Source of the DNA: UBA7328 sp965247965
Lineage (GTDB): Bacteria; Bacteroidota; Bacteroidia; Chitinophagales; Saprospiraceae
NCBI GenBank assembly: GCA_965247965.1
Contig: OZ252053.1
Coordinates: 2,666,001-2,730,000 of the forward strand
DNA: 64,000 nucleotides
Direction of reading: 5' to 3'
Shown piece after piece: positions 27,968 through 37,158 of the stretch. The notes under the pieces were generated by a model. That model worked only from the letters and a program-made list of their open reading frames with translations, had not been told where the DNA came from and did not search any database. The number at the start of each line of letters is the position of its first letter. Position 1 is the first letter of the stretch. Position numbers and translations under genes: made by a program.

Positions 27968-28624
27968 TCAAATTATATAGTCTGGGTAAAGATTTTTTAG
28001 TTTAATGCGCGCATCACTCGTTGTAAATTGCCAATCTACTCCTTTTTGGTTTTTGTTTCTGTACCCATACCAGGCTTTGGTTTGTTTTTTGAGTTGTTCT
28101 TCATCTGACATTCTACTTTTCAAACCACACCGTGTTAATACGCTCAATTCACATTCTGCAATATTGAGCCAGGAAGCATGTGCCGGTGTGCGAACAACTT
28201 CTATCTTTTTCACTATGTTTCGGGCTCTGGGGGCAGGCATAATTTCATATAAGGTACTTAATTTATGTGCACTTAAATTGTCCTCTACCAATGTGATTTT
28301 GTTAGCAGCGCTATATGTTTTTTCTACTAAGTTCATGATGATTTTTGCGTAAGTCTGACTATTGTGATTATCCTCAATATGTACTTCTCTGTATTCTCCT
28401 AAGGGTTCTACGATCATGTACATACTTTTTACTCCTTCTCTTTTATACTCATAGTCTTGATGTAATATACCCTTTGAATCCATATAGCTTTTCTTTGTTT
28501 CACTTATGATCTGTTTAGGGGACTCATCTAAACAGATTACTGGATGAGTCGGGTCATATGGTCGTTCATATACATCTAATACCGCTTCCATTTTATGAAC
28601 AAAATCTGCTCCTTTCTTTGGCAT
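27968..28624 (-). CDS. IS630-family transposase, catalytic ORF B (element 2)
   Basis: DDE domain with PVICLDESPKQI (D), KITLVEDNLSAHKLS (D) and HASWLNIAECELSVLTRC (E). The sequence upstream of its ATG reads KNKIKPWRVKGWIMPKK without a stop back to the A8 run at 28659-28666, as in related transposases where this is one continuous protein. The fusion would be 375 residues. Confidence 0.9.
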   Translation of the reverse strand: MPKKGADFVHKMEAVLDVYERPYDPTHPVICLDESPKQIISETKKSYMDSKGILHQDYEYKREGVKSMYMIVEPLGEYREVHIEDNHNSQTYAKIIMNLVEKTYSAANKITLVEDNLSAHKLSTLYEIMPAPRARNIVKKIEVVRTPAHASWLNIAECELSVLTRCGLKSRMSDEEQLKKQTKAWYGYRNKNQKGVDWQFTTSDARIKLKNLYPDYII

Positions 28625-29094
28625 TATCCAACCTTTGACTCGCCAGGGTTTAATTTTGTTTTTTTTAGTATCTGCCGTATAGATTCATGACTGATGCTTT
28701 CTACATATTCCAATTCTACCATCTTATCAGCCAATAATCGTAAACTCCACCCTGAATGACCATCAGGAACTTCTTCACATCTTAAGGATAGTAAATGGCT
28801 TTCTACCCGACCGTCAAATATCTTTTCTTTTACATATTCTCTTTTCTTTCCATATAGCGCTGCTTCAAATCCGTGTTCCACAAATCTTTTTCGCATTCGC
28901 TCTATTCCATTTATCGTCATTCCATAGGCAATTTGAATCTTTTTATCTGTCCAATGCTTATCTCCATTCTCATCTGAGGCCAATAATATATAACTCCGCT
29001 TGGTCCTAATTGACTTACTATTGGGTATGCTTATTATTCGCTCTAATTCACTACGCTCTTCTTCGGTTAAGGTTACTTTGTAAAATTTTGCCAT
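28624..29094 (-). CDS. IS630-family ORF A (element 2), helix-turn-helix part
   Basis: 156 residues with HTH segments (KKIQIAYGMTINGIERMRKRF and WSLRLLADKMVELEYVESIS) and the end RQILKKTKLNPG across the slip site. Its stop overlaps the start of ORF B (TAATG). Confidence 0.87.
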   Translation of the reverse strand: MAKFYKVTLTEEERSELERIISIPNSKSIRTKRSYILLASDENGDKHWTDKKIQIAYGMTINGIERMRKRFVEHGFEAALYGKKREYVKEKIFDGRVESHLLSLRCEEVPDGHSGWSLRLLADKMVELEYVESISHESIRQILKKTKLNPGESKVG

Positions 29095-29229
29095 GATTCT
29101 TTTTTTTGTTCATTAATCAAGGCTCTATATTCTCTTTTTGATCAGGTGGTCACTCTAATCTTTATGCAAAACAACATTCGAAGTTACTTTATTCTTTTTA
29201 CCCAGATTTATGCGCTTGACTGAACACTA

Positions 29230-29391
29230 GTGCATCAGGCACGAAATATAACACCCCTTATACTTGTTCTTTTTCACCTGCATTTCGTTGAAGAACCCTT
29301 CATTTGGCTAAGGCCAAAATCAGGAACCTTCGCCTCATTCAGGTAAAAAATAACTTCGTCTAAGGGGCATTTTACTTAGTTCCTGATGCAC
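29230..29391. mobile_element. 162-bp fold-back MITE (MITE2)
   Basis: Ends GTGCATCAGGCAC and GTTCCTGATGCAC (13-bp inverted repeats, one mismatch), bounded by TA. Inside, CCCCTTA at 29256 and TAAGGGG at 29361, and CACCTG / CAGGT further in, continue the dyad, so most of the element could form one long hairpin. Confidence 0.75.
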
Positions 29392-30586
29392 TAGTGATCT
29401 TTCACAACCCGTGCTATCAATTGCTCTGAAAGACCCACGTTTTTAACGGGATTGAAAATTTCATCGATTTTTTCGTTCGACAAATATTGATTCACACGTT
29501 CTTATTTCTTTAACAAATCGACCAGGGAGCCACCTTCATTTTGCGCTTCATGACTTAAGTGGTAAAGAATAGCAAAAGCATCCTGTTTGCCAATATGCTT
29601 ACCTAATTCAAACATCAGGCATTCCGTACAGAGTTGTTCTCGACATTCTACGGCCCGACTCTGCATTATTTTTTCTTCCACTACTTCGCAAACACGATAA
29701 TCTGTTCGCAGTCTTCAGGATTGCGTTTATGCGGCATTGTAGAACTGCCCACCACTCCTTCGTGCCATACAAAGGACAATTCGCCAAACTCGGGGCGGTT
29801 CAATGTTCTTATTTCGTCAGCGATCCTGGCGAGGCAACCAGTCAGGATGGCCATGTGACAAACAAATTCTACCACGCGATCCCTGGCCACATGCCAGGAA
29901 GTATTGGGCGAAAACAAGCCAAGTCTTTCGGAAACTTTTTCGAGAAGTTCGATTCCCAATCCGCCGAATGCTGCCATAGTACCGCATGCACCGAACAATT
30001 CTGTAACAAAAATCCTCGACTCGGAAGACTCGATTCGCTCCAGGCTGCGATATAATTCATCGTACCAGTTAGCCGCTTTTAATCCAAAGGTTATAGGCAG
30101 GGCCGCTTGTGCATGCGTTCTACCCGTCAAAACAGTCTGTCGATGCTGTTGGGCCAGTAATTTAAGTGAGGACAGCAAGTCGCGCACATCTTGCTTTACG
30201 CGATTGTGCACCGATTTCATTGCGAGCATTTGACCGGTATCCTGAATATCTTGAGTTGTAGCGCCATAATGGATGTACTGGCCGCAGTCTTTCTTACATA
30301 ATCTTTGCACTGCTTTCAGCAAGGGAACAAGACTGTGCTCGCTTTTTTGCATCTCTGCCTGCATCTTTTCCCAATCCAGTTTTTCGATATCGGCATTATT
30401 TGAAATTTCACGGGCAGCTTCTTTTGGGATGATGTGCAATTCCGCCTGAGACTGCGCCAAAGCCGTTTCGATGTCCAACCACCTCTGCAGCCGACTTATA
30501 TCACTGAATATTTGTTTGCTAAATGGTGTACAAAAGCTTCCGCCTTGGAAACGAGAATCGAGGATATGACTGACTAAATGTTTCAT
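29392..30586 (-). pseudogene. adenylosuccinate-lyase/fumarase-superfamily gene, decayed
   Basis: From the ATG at 30586 the frame encodes most of a lyase of the PurB/CMLE type: YIHYGATTQDIQDTGQ, LTGRTHAQAALPITFGLKAANW and the family signature GSSTMPHKRNPEDCEQI. After this the frame ends at 29681, and homology resumes in another frame (VEEKIMQSRAVECREQLCTE ... EAQNEGGSLVDLLKK), with a missing stretch of tens of codons and then an in-frame TAA. The final codons, LSEQLIARVVKDH, stop at a TAG made by the MITE2 junction. So the gene has an internal deletion, a frameshift and a nonsense codon. It is more like a catabolic cycloisomerase-type lyase than the housekeeping purB, but I cannot decide by eye. 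Confidence 0.75.
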
Positions 30587-30722
30587 GAATTGTGAAATAC
30601 TTCTTAACATGCACTTCAACTACTTAAAGTACTATTAAAAAATTCTGTTGCCCGGAATTATTCAATAACTTTCTACAATGTTATGGAATATTCTATCATT
30701 ACGAATCCATTAAATCGTTGTT

Positions 30723-31985
30723 ATGAAAAAAATATACTTAGCTCTTTTACTCAGCTCAATCCTACTTTTCATTTCCTGCTCAGACGACACAGGCACGTTG
30801 AATGTAACCTACTTCGAAGCAGAGGCCATCTACGGCAACCTCGAAGCCATTCGCACTCAAGAGATTAATGAAACCGTTCGACAAATTTCGAATCCGGGTA
30901 AAATTTACGTTGCTAAAAACCTCATCCTGGTCGGCGAGGAAGAAAACGGAATTCACGTTATAGATAACACCAATTCCGCGTCTCCTACGGCTGTCAATTT
31001 TATCAGTGTTCCTGGCAACCGGGAATTTTATGTAAATGGTGACTACCTCTACGCCGAAAGCTACTATGATGTTGTGAAAATCGATATTTCAAATCCTTCT
31101 AACGCAGTTTTGGCGGCTCGTGCCGAAAACGTTTTTGCGGAAAACATTTTGAACGAAAGTGGCGAAGCGCTCCTTGGATTCACTTTCCATGAAGTTGCCC
31201 GGGAAGTAGATGAAAACAGCGATCTTTTCGCAGAGATATCCAACGGCAACGTCGTATACCTGGATTTTGCCAAAAACATCATACCGAGATCGGCAGTTCC
31301 CGCTTCTTTTGCAGGCAATAGCAATCAATCCAGCGGAACGGTGAATCGGATGACATACCACACTGGCCACGTTTACATCGTAGGGAGGTACGATCTGAAT
31401 ATCATCAAAGACGACAACAGCTTCCACCTCATAACGCAGCGAAAAAACGTAGGCGACGAAATGGAGACTATTTTTCCTCACAAGAACAAATTATTCATTG
31501 GTTCGAGATCGTCAATGGAGATTTTTGATATTGCGGACGCCGCTAATCCGATTCACGAATTCAGATTCGATCACGCCACTTCGTGCGACCCTGTTCTGCC
31601 AAAGGGCAACGCAGCTTATATCAGTCTGAGAACGGCTGATTTTTCAGGATGTCCCGGTAATACGAACGCCCTTGTCGTCCTGGACATCGAAAACCTCGAA
31701 AACCCCGAGGAAGTCGATGAGATCCAGATGCGAAGCCCTTACGGTATGGCATTAATTGGCAACCACCTCTTTGTAGGCGAAGGCGAAAACGGAATTACGA
31801 TTTTTGACGCTACAGATCCTTTGCAATTGGTTGAGTATCAGCACATTGCAGAAATTAAGGCCTACGACGTGATCGAACATCCGACCAGGAGCGACCTCAT
31901 TTTAATTGCAGGCCCAAATGGCCTTGAGCAGTACATCATGGACGACGGTCTCCGACTGGAGTTGGAAAGTCGAGTGGATTTCTAA
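30723..31985 (+). CDS. LVIVD-like beta-propeller lipoprotein
   Basis: 420 residues, lipoprotein signal SSILLFISC. Repeated blades carry the pattern of a hydrophobic strand followed by V/I-D-x-S-N-P: LILVGEEENGIHVIDNTNSASPTAV, YDVVKIDISNPSNAVLAAR, SSMEIFDIADAANP, NALVVLDIENLENPEE and HLFVGEGENGITIFDATDPLQL. These are typical LVIVD repeats of surface-exposed Bacteroidota proteins. The function is unknown. The following gene begins on the next base after its stop, so the two are translationally linked. Confidence 0.8.
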   Translation: MKKIYLALLLSSILLFISCSDDTGTLNVTYFEAEAIYGNLEAIRTQEINETVRQISNPGKIYVAKNLILVGEEENGIHVIDNTNSASPTAVNFISVPGNREFYVNGDYLYAESYYDVVKIDISNPSNAVLAARAENVFAENILNESGEALLGFTFHEVAREVDENSDLFAEISNGNVVYLDFAKNIIPRSAVPASFAGNSNQSSGTVNRMTYHTGHVYIVGRYDLNIIKDDNSFHLITQRKNVGDEMETIFPHKNKLFIGSRSSMEIFDIADAANPIHEFRFDHATSCDPVLPKGNAAYISLRTADFSGCPGNTNALVVLDIENLENPEEVDEIQMRSPYGMALIGNHLFVGEGENGITIFDATDPLQLVEYQHIAEIKAYDVIEHPTRSDLILIAGPNGLEQYIMDDGLRLELESRVDF

Positions 31986-32624
31986 ATGGTTTTGAGATTT
32001 TGGTACTCGCTTCTTTTTATTTATATCATTACCAGTCAGCATGTACATTCACAAGACATACTTCTTTACGATAATGATAAATATCATGTGACCAGGGGCA
32101 CGTTTTGGGATTTGTCACTCGGCATGAATACTGCAAATCTATTGGACGAAGAGGACGCCCGGGTTTCCACCCATCTGCCTTTTCTTTACGGTTATCATTT
32201 CAACTCGAATTATGCACTTGCGCTGGGAACGTCATTTGAGTTTAACCAGGCACAGATCAGTGGCTTCACATTTGACACCCAATTCGTGCCACTGTTCGTA
32301 TACGGTCGATATTATCTGAGTAAATACAGAAAAAGGCCCTTTGTCTACGGCCGGATTGGCTACGGCTTCAGAGGTGATGACAGTACATTCACAAATGATC
32401 ACGAAGGGGGCGTACAGTATCAGGGAGGGTTCGGTGTTCATTTCGCCTCGAGGAAAAAAGGGAGATTTATGATCTCATTGGGATACCACCTTCAAAAGAC
32501 AAATGGTACCGAACGATTTATCGATCCTTTTGGGAATGAAATTTCCACCGTTTTTAATATTTGGATACGGCGGTGGATTGTACAGTTTGGGTTTGAATTT
32601 ACGAAGAAACGGAAGAGTTATTAG
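31986..32624 (+). CDS. outer-membrane beta-barrel protein (OmpW/OprF-like size)
   Basis: 212 residues, with a signal peptide (YSLLFIYIITSQHVHSQ) and alternating amphipathic strands: GTFWDLSLGMNTANLL, LPFLYGYHFNSNYALALGTSFEF, FVPLFVYGRYYLS, PFVYGRIGYGFRG, GGFGVHFASRKKGRFMISLGYHL and a terminal strand IVQFGFEFTKK. An eight-stranded barrel fits the length. It directly follows the propeller lipoprotein with no spacer, suggesting a paired surface complex. Confidence 0.75.
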   Translation: MVLRFWYSLLFIYIITSQHVHSQDILLYDNDKYHVTRGTFWDLSLGMNTANLLDEEDARVSTHLPFLYGYHFNSNYALALGTSFEFNQAQISGFTFDTQFVPLFVYGRYYLSKYRKRPFVYGRIGYGFRGDDSTFTNDHEGGVQYQGGFGVHFASRKKGRFMISLGYHLQKTNGTERFIDPFGNEISTVFNIWIRRWIVQFGFEFTKKRKSY

Positions 32625-32914
32625 CTGAGGCAAATTCAGTGAAGAAGGTTAACATGTTATTCAATTATGAATTTCGCCCCAGGGCTTGGAATTTAATATC
32701 CTCGAAAAGGGTTGGACGCAAGAATATGTGGAAGAGTTGTCAAGAAAACATATGAGAGTTTCATCGAAAAATAAATGAATATTGTCCTTGACTTCTTCTA
32801 GTTCTCCATTGAGCATTTATCCTGATATTGTAAAAATTTGATACCAGCCCTTTCAAGATAGGTATTTTGGTCGAATAAAGGCGTTGCGAGGCAAATAAAC
32901 TAACCTGACTCCAC
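32625..32914. other. non-coding spacer between convergent genes
   Basis: 290 bases. An open stretch of about 28 codons on the plus strand (FNILEKGWTQEYVEELSRKH) may be the remnant of a gene end. I see no clear terminator hairpin. Confidence 0.35.
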
Positions 32915-34195
32915 TCACTCTTCTCCAACTATCTCCAAAGCCAACTTCTCCAAATCAATGCCAATAATCTCTTTACTCACCTTGACAACTTCCTCCTTTA
33001 GACTTTTAGGCAAGTTGGAATATCCATCCTTAGCTCCAAGAATCATCCCTACGGCAGCCGCGACAGTATCATTGTCCCTCCCATAGTTGACTATGAATTC
33101 TATGGTCTTTTGAAAATCACCTTTTCCAAAGACAAGCCCTGCATACGAGATTTGCCAAATCTCTCCAGCATGAAAGGCGATTGCCTTTTGTTTCCGCTCC
33201 AGCTGACTATATACATACCCTTGTTGCATCCAATCCTGTTTTGTCCCGGGATAACCATCAGGCACCGCTACATTCAATGTATCTTCCAAAGCAAGGTCAC
33301 GGGAATCTTGAACCATTTTGCGCGATTCTTCAGCGATAGTGTTCGAAAGCCTTCCAACCAGTCTGCTGTCTTTATAGTCATAGGGATCAACGAAAATCGC
33401 AGCGTCCAGAATAGAATCCATAGTGGATGTTTGTAAAGCCATCCGGGTCAGTGCTGCAACGATGCCTGAAATATCTCTGGCATATCCTATATCAAAAATG
33501 GCGTGGTCAAACGCCGTAATATAAGCGGATTCAACGTCTTTCGCTATCAAGCCAAACATAGGCGTATATAAGATTCCCGCACAAGCCATCTCACCGCCAT
33601 AAAACCTACTCAGCGCATCGTAAAAATCCTTGCCACCCTGCCGATACGCCATCGCTACTCTTGCCCATTCCTTGATCCAATTGATCTTTTCTATTTTTTG
33701 ATCAAGGGCATCGGTGGAACCCATGATATCTTCCTGAGCCAAATTTTCGATCTGAGATTGATAGTATTCCTCAATGAAACTGGCAAATCCCTCCGCTGAA
33801 AGATTATCTCGATGAAGAGAAATGTATTTGCCTACGAGATATTTCCATCGTGTATCATCAGTCGTCGCCCCTGCAGGCATGTTGTGCCGCCACGTACCCT
33901 CAGGGCTCTTGTCGCGAGTGGCCGGAGTAAGATCTACAATGTAGCCATACTTCTTTTGTATATCCGACCGATGCCACATTTCTGTAGAGGCTCCCATAGC
34001 ATCTCCGATTGCCGAACCTACGAGAGCACCGAGTATCTTGTCGTAGTATACCTCAGCGCCCAAATTCAGCGATAGATGTCCATATTTACTTTTTGCCGGA
34101 ATGGGCATATTCACCACTTCATTAATTGTTGGCTTCTTACAAGTCAATAAGAAGATGGCAATGAATAAACCTGTTAGAAGATATACTTTAGTCAT
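32915..34195 (-). CDS. ADP-ribosylglycohydrolase-family lipoprotein
   Basis: The ATG at 34195 gives a lipoprotein signal (LTGLFIAIFLLTC). The family's metal-binding motifs are clear: ILGALVGSAIGDAMGASTE, AGATTDDTRW and, near the C-terminus, NYGRDNDTVAAAVGMILGA, whose Asp residues would bind the two Mg ions of ADP-ribosylhydrolases. Because it is exported, intracellular protein de-ADP-ribosylation is unlikely; relatives with a signal peptide in Bacteroidota are thought to act on other glycosidic bonds. About 426 residues, longer than cytosolic ARH proteins. Single-gene unit. Confidence 0.82.
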   Translation of the reverse strand: MTKVYLLTGLFIAIFLLTCKKPTINEVVNMPIPAKSKYGHLSLNLGAEVYYDKILGALVGSAIGDAMGASTEMWHRSDIQKKYGYIVDLTPATRDKSPEGTWRHNMPAGATTDDTRWKYLVGKYISLHRDNLSAEGFASFIEEYYQSQIENLAQEDIMGSTDALDQKIEKINWIKEWARVAMAYRQGGKDFYDALSRFYGGEMACAGILYTPMFGLIAKDVESAYITAFDHAIFDIGYARDISGIVAALTRMALQTSTMDSILDAAIFVDPYDYKDSRLVGRLSNTIAEESRKMVQDSRDLALEDTLNVAVPDGYPGTKQDWMQQGYVYSQLERKQKAIAFHAGEIWQISYAGLVFGKGDFQKTIEFIVNYGRDNDTVAAAVGMILGAKDGYSNLPKSLKEEVVKVSKEIIGIDLEKLALEIVGEE

Positions 34196-34693
34196 ATCGA
34201 CAAAAATAATTCTTCGTTGTATATAAATAATCCTCAAATAAAATGGATCTGGCCAAAGCTCTCCTGATTTACTCCCTTTTCACTTTGATGGCTTGTAGGA
34301 TAGATGGCGGACAAACCCATTGTCGTATTGGCTAATCGAGGTACGTATAGCTCTGCTATTTGAAAAGGCTATTAAGATGCTGCAATGAAGAATTAGAGTC
34401 AGAGGGACATCTGGGAATGTGCTATGGTTGAAATTTCAAAAAAAAAAAAATAAAATTCTGATGCTAACGGCAAAATATTTTTATCTTTTTGCGAAATATA
34501 TTCAATTTAAATTATCTGCGCAAATGCTAACAATTACATATGCTTCACTTTTTTTATTTGTTGCCTTCTCCGGATGGGGCCTAGCAAATCTAACCACTGT
34601 TCATGCTTGTTGTAGGCATAGTGGCGATAAAGCAAACAAAGAGAGAAAATGAAGCTGATTCTAACGAATTTGACGGGTAGATAAATTTATCAG
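34196..34693. other. intergenic region, possibly with a small ORF
   Basis: About 500 bases. A 77-codon frame (34419-34652, plus) contains a hydrophobic stretch (LTITYASLFLFVAFSGWGLANL) but begins in a poly-A tract and lacks family resemblance. I consider it unsupported, though a small membrane peptide cannot be excluded. Confidence 0.3.
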
Positions 34694-35878
34694 TCAAGCC
34701 ATAACCATCTCCTTTTTTGCTTCTTTCCTTTTTTCAATTTCAGCAAGATTAGTAGCACCTATAAACCGATTCCGATTAGCCGAATTGAGATTCTTACGAC
34801 AAACGATCTGGTAGGCTGTTGAGCTTCCCTGTCTTGCGATAAGGACCGACCAGGAGAGAAAGACCGAATAGATGCGGAAGATTTTTTCACCGTATTTTTC
34901 CAACACTTTTTCCTTATTACGCATCCAGTTGTCGTACCAAAAGTGGATGGTTTTGGAATAGTGGATGCCAATGTTTTCTGTGCTGTGCACTTCGAATCCG
35001 ACTTTTTCCAAGCGTTTTAAATCCCAGTTTAACGGCATGCTCGCATCAGCGCCTGAGAAGATATATTCGTTCATGAAAAGGCCCCAGACCAGATCTTCCT
35101 GGTTCTTTTTTTGAAAGAGGCTGTCGCGCTCTCTCAGGCATGCAATCTGCATGTAGAATAGACCCTCATCTGCGAGCATATCGTAAATCTGTTTCATGAA
35201 TTTTTTGAAGTACTTGATACCTACATGCTCTGCCATTTCAAGACAGGTTATTTTGTCGTATTTTTTGTCTCGGGGGATGTCCCGGTAGTCCATGTGCCAG
35301 ATTCGCGCTTGATCAGGCGATAAGCCATAATCCTCGATTTGCCGCGTGCCCCAATCCACACCTGCCTTTGCAATAGTAACACCAGTAGCATCCACACCGT
35401 AATGCTTGGCCAAGTGCGCCACCAACGTGCCCCAACCGCAGCCGATATCTAATAAATGTTCGCCAGGCTTGAGTTGCATCTTGCGGGCGATAATATTCAT
35501 CTTATTGTCCTGTGCCTCTTCGAGCGTTTCGTCATGACTACGGAAATAACAACTGGTATAGATCATACGTGGACCAAGGAACCAATTGAACAAATCGTTT
35601 TTGTAATCGTAATGGCTGCGCACGATACGCTCGTCCTGCTTTTTGGAATGGATCACCACTTCAGGGATCATTCTGGAAATGAAAAATTTGTAATGATGCC
35701 GGATGTAATTATAACTGAATAGTTCGTCCTTATGCTGGAGTAAATCCATTAGATCGACATTGATGTCGATTCGCTCATTTATGTAATCCTCGACAAAATG
35801 GCCTATAGGAGGTTTGTCTTTACTGTAACGAGCACTAAGTCTGGGGTTTTTTACTTCTATAAAATCTGAAATTCTCAT
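34694..35878 (-). CDS. cyclopropane-fatty-acyl-phospholipid synthase family methyltransferase
   Basis: 394 residues. The SAM-binding motif I is HLLDIGCGWGTLVAHLA at 141-157, preceded by the CFA signature SHYDYKNDLFNWFLGPRMIYTSCYF and followed by DYRDIPRDKKYDKITCLEMAEHVG. The enzyme class transfers a methylene or methyl group from S-adenosylmethionine to the double bond of unsaturated acyl chains in membrane lipids. The desaturase gene upstream (35935-36855) on the same strand would supply those double bonds, so the two form a lipid-tailoring unit. The C-terminus is a basic tail. Confidence 0.88.
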   Translation of the reverse strand: MRISDFIEVKNPRLSARYSKDKPPIGHFVEDYINERIDINVDLMDLLQHKDELFSYNYIRHHYKFFISRMIPEVVIHSKKQDERIVRSHYDYKNDLFNWFLGPRMIYTSCYFRSHDETLEEAQDNKMNIIARKMQLKPGEHLLDIGCGWGTLVAHLAKHYGVDATGVTIAKAGVDWGTRQIEDYGLSPDQARIWHMDYRDIPRDKKYDKITCLEMAEHVGIKYFKKFMKQIYDMLADEGLFYMQIACLRERDSLFQKKNQEDLVWGLFMNEYIFSGADASMPLNWDLKRLEKVGFEVHSTENIGIHYSKTIHFWYDNWMRNKEKVLEKYGEKIFRIYSVFLSWSVLIARQGSSTAYQIVCRKNLNSANRNRFIGATNLAEIEKRKEAKKEMVMA

Positions 35879-35934
35879 GGTTGTCAGCCGTTGTGAGTAG
35901 TTTTCTCAAATGATTAATCCCAAGATAGCAGGAT

Positions 35935-35988
35935 TCAAACTTCAACCTGGGCTTGAACTTGAATTTGGTTCTTGAGCTTGAACTTGTC
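35935..35988. repeat. TTGAACTTG simple repeat
   Basis: Short tandem units built on CTTGAACTTG / CTTGAATTTG fill the 3' end of the desaturase gene. The same motif family occurs at 11811-11845, right after susD, and at 36967-36988. Confidence 0.5.
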
Positions 35989-36855
35989 TATCCTCTCCAT
36001 ACGCATATTATCCGTACCGTAAGACGGATTGAACAATCCCAAAATATACACACGCCACAGATACCAGGCAAAATTATTTTCATTCAATCGCGGATCCATT
36101 TTATGAACGATCTTATCGTGTTTTTCCCAGAGCTTACTCCAATGAGTACCGGGAGTCACGTGGTGGACAGTATGTAAACCATTATTCAACAACAAGAAAT
36201 TGAGAACACCTCCGGTCATATTTCTGGAATGGTTGAGATCCGATTCTTCGTCAGCATGAATGTGTTGGATGTAATTAAAAACAAGGACAGTGTTCAAAGA
36301 AACTTGCTGGGGTATGAATACATAGATCAAGGCATTTTTCCAATCCACAATAAACGCAACTGCTATCCACGTGACAAGGCAGATGATTTGCAATAAGTGC
36401 AAATAAAATCTATGCCTTTTTTCTTTGTACAGTCCTATGAAATATTTTACAACCTGTTTTTGCTGTACGAGACCGCTTAGCGTAGGATAGGATATTAAGG
36501 TCCACAGGTTATTCTTTTCTGAGGCCATATAAGTCTTGGTATAATCGGGTTCCTTGTTGATGTGCACATGATGATTGGAGTTGTGAGTGGGTATCCATGC
36601 GAAAATGGGGAAGCCATAAAATACGGTTAGGAAATAGTCCGTAAAAAGATTCGGCCACTTATTCTTCCAAATGGCCAGGTGTTGGTGATTGTGTACAATC
36701 ACCGAGATGATAACAGCCATCAACAATTGAAGCGTATAGAAAAATATCCAGAGCGGTGTGGACATCACATTTCCAAATTGCCATAGCAAAACCAGCACAG
36801 CAGCTGCGAGCAGCATAAATGCCAGGGAACGGATGTCAGCTTTGAATTTAAGCAT
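35935..36855 (-). CDS. membrane fatty acid desaturase
   Basis: 306 residues with four hydrophobic helices and the three His boxes of integral-membrane diiron desaturases: HNHQH near residue 56, HNSNHHVH near 98 and HTVHH near 227. It probably introduces a double bond into phospholipid acyl chains using oxygen. It lies 56 bases upstream of the CFA-synthase-like gene. Its last 16 codons (KLKNQIQVQAQVEV) are encoded by a degenerate TTGAACTTG simple repeat, which may have changed the original C-terminus. Confidence 0.87.
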   Translation of the reverse strand: MLKFKADIRSLAFMLLAAAVLVLLWQFGNVMSTPLWIFFYTLQLLMAVIISVIVHNHQHLAIWKNKWPNLFTDYFLTVFYGFPIFAWIPTHNSNHHVHINKEPDYTKTYMASEKNNLWTLISYPTLSGLVQQKQVVKYFIGLYKEKRHRFYLHLLQIICLVTWIAVAFIVDWKNALIYVFIPQQVSLNTVLVFNYIQHIHADEESDLNHSRNMTGGVLNFLLLNNGLHTVHHVTPGTHWSKLWEKHDKIVHKMDPRLNENNFAWYLWRVYILGLFNPSYGTDNMRMERIDKFKLKNQIQVQAQVEV

Positions 36856-37158
36856 TCTCAGGTTTTTAAATAATTAGCCATAATGTCGTGGTGCTGGCAG
36901 CAAAGGTATCCTTTTAGTTACAATAATCATACATAATTGTGAAAGGACGATTGTCACTCTGTAATGTCTTGAACTTCAACTTGTTTCATATGGTTGGGTT
37001 AGCACGTCAGCGGGAATAAATAGTGCCTTGTCCAATTTTCTAATCATATTGATGCTCATCCGCCTTTTTCGGGACAATATTTCCGAAGCTCGGCTTTTAA
37101 TTGGATTATTCATTTCTTATTTTTGAGGGCTCCGGATATCGCTATACAAATCAAACTG

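Larger units (their letters stand above)
27960..29227 (-). mobile_element. IS630-family element 2 (different subgroup)
   Basis: 11-bp perfect inverted repeats (GTGTTCAGTCAA...), with similarity continuing inward to TCTGGGTAAA, and TA on each side (27958-27959 and 29228-29229). Two frames with an A8 slip site lie within it. It sits exactly in a TA between element 1 and MITE2. Confidence 0.87.

Noticed and set aside
22838..29391. Tandem IS and MITE ends as a CRISPR-like array
   Set aside because: The repeats are IS termini of differing spacing with TA duplications; no regular spacer structure.
34419..34652. 77-codon plus-strand frame with a hydrophobic segment
   Set aside because: Starts in a poly-A tract, has no recognisable relative and poor coding character.
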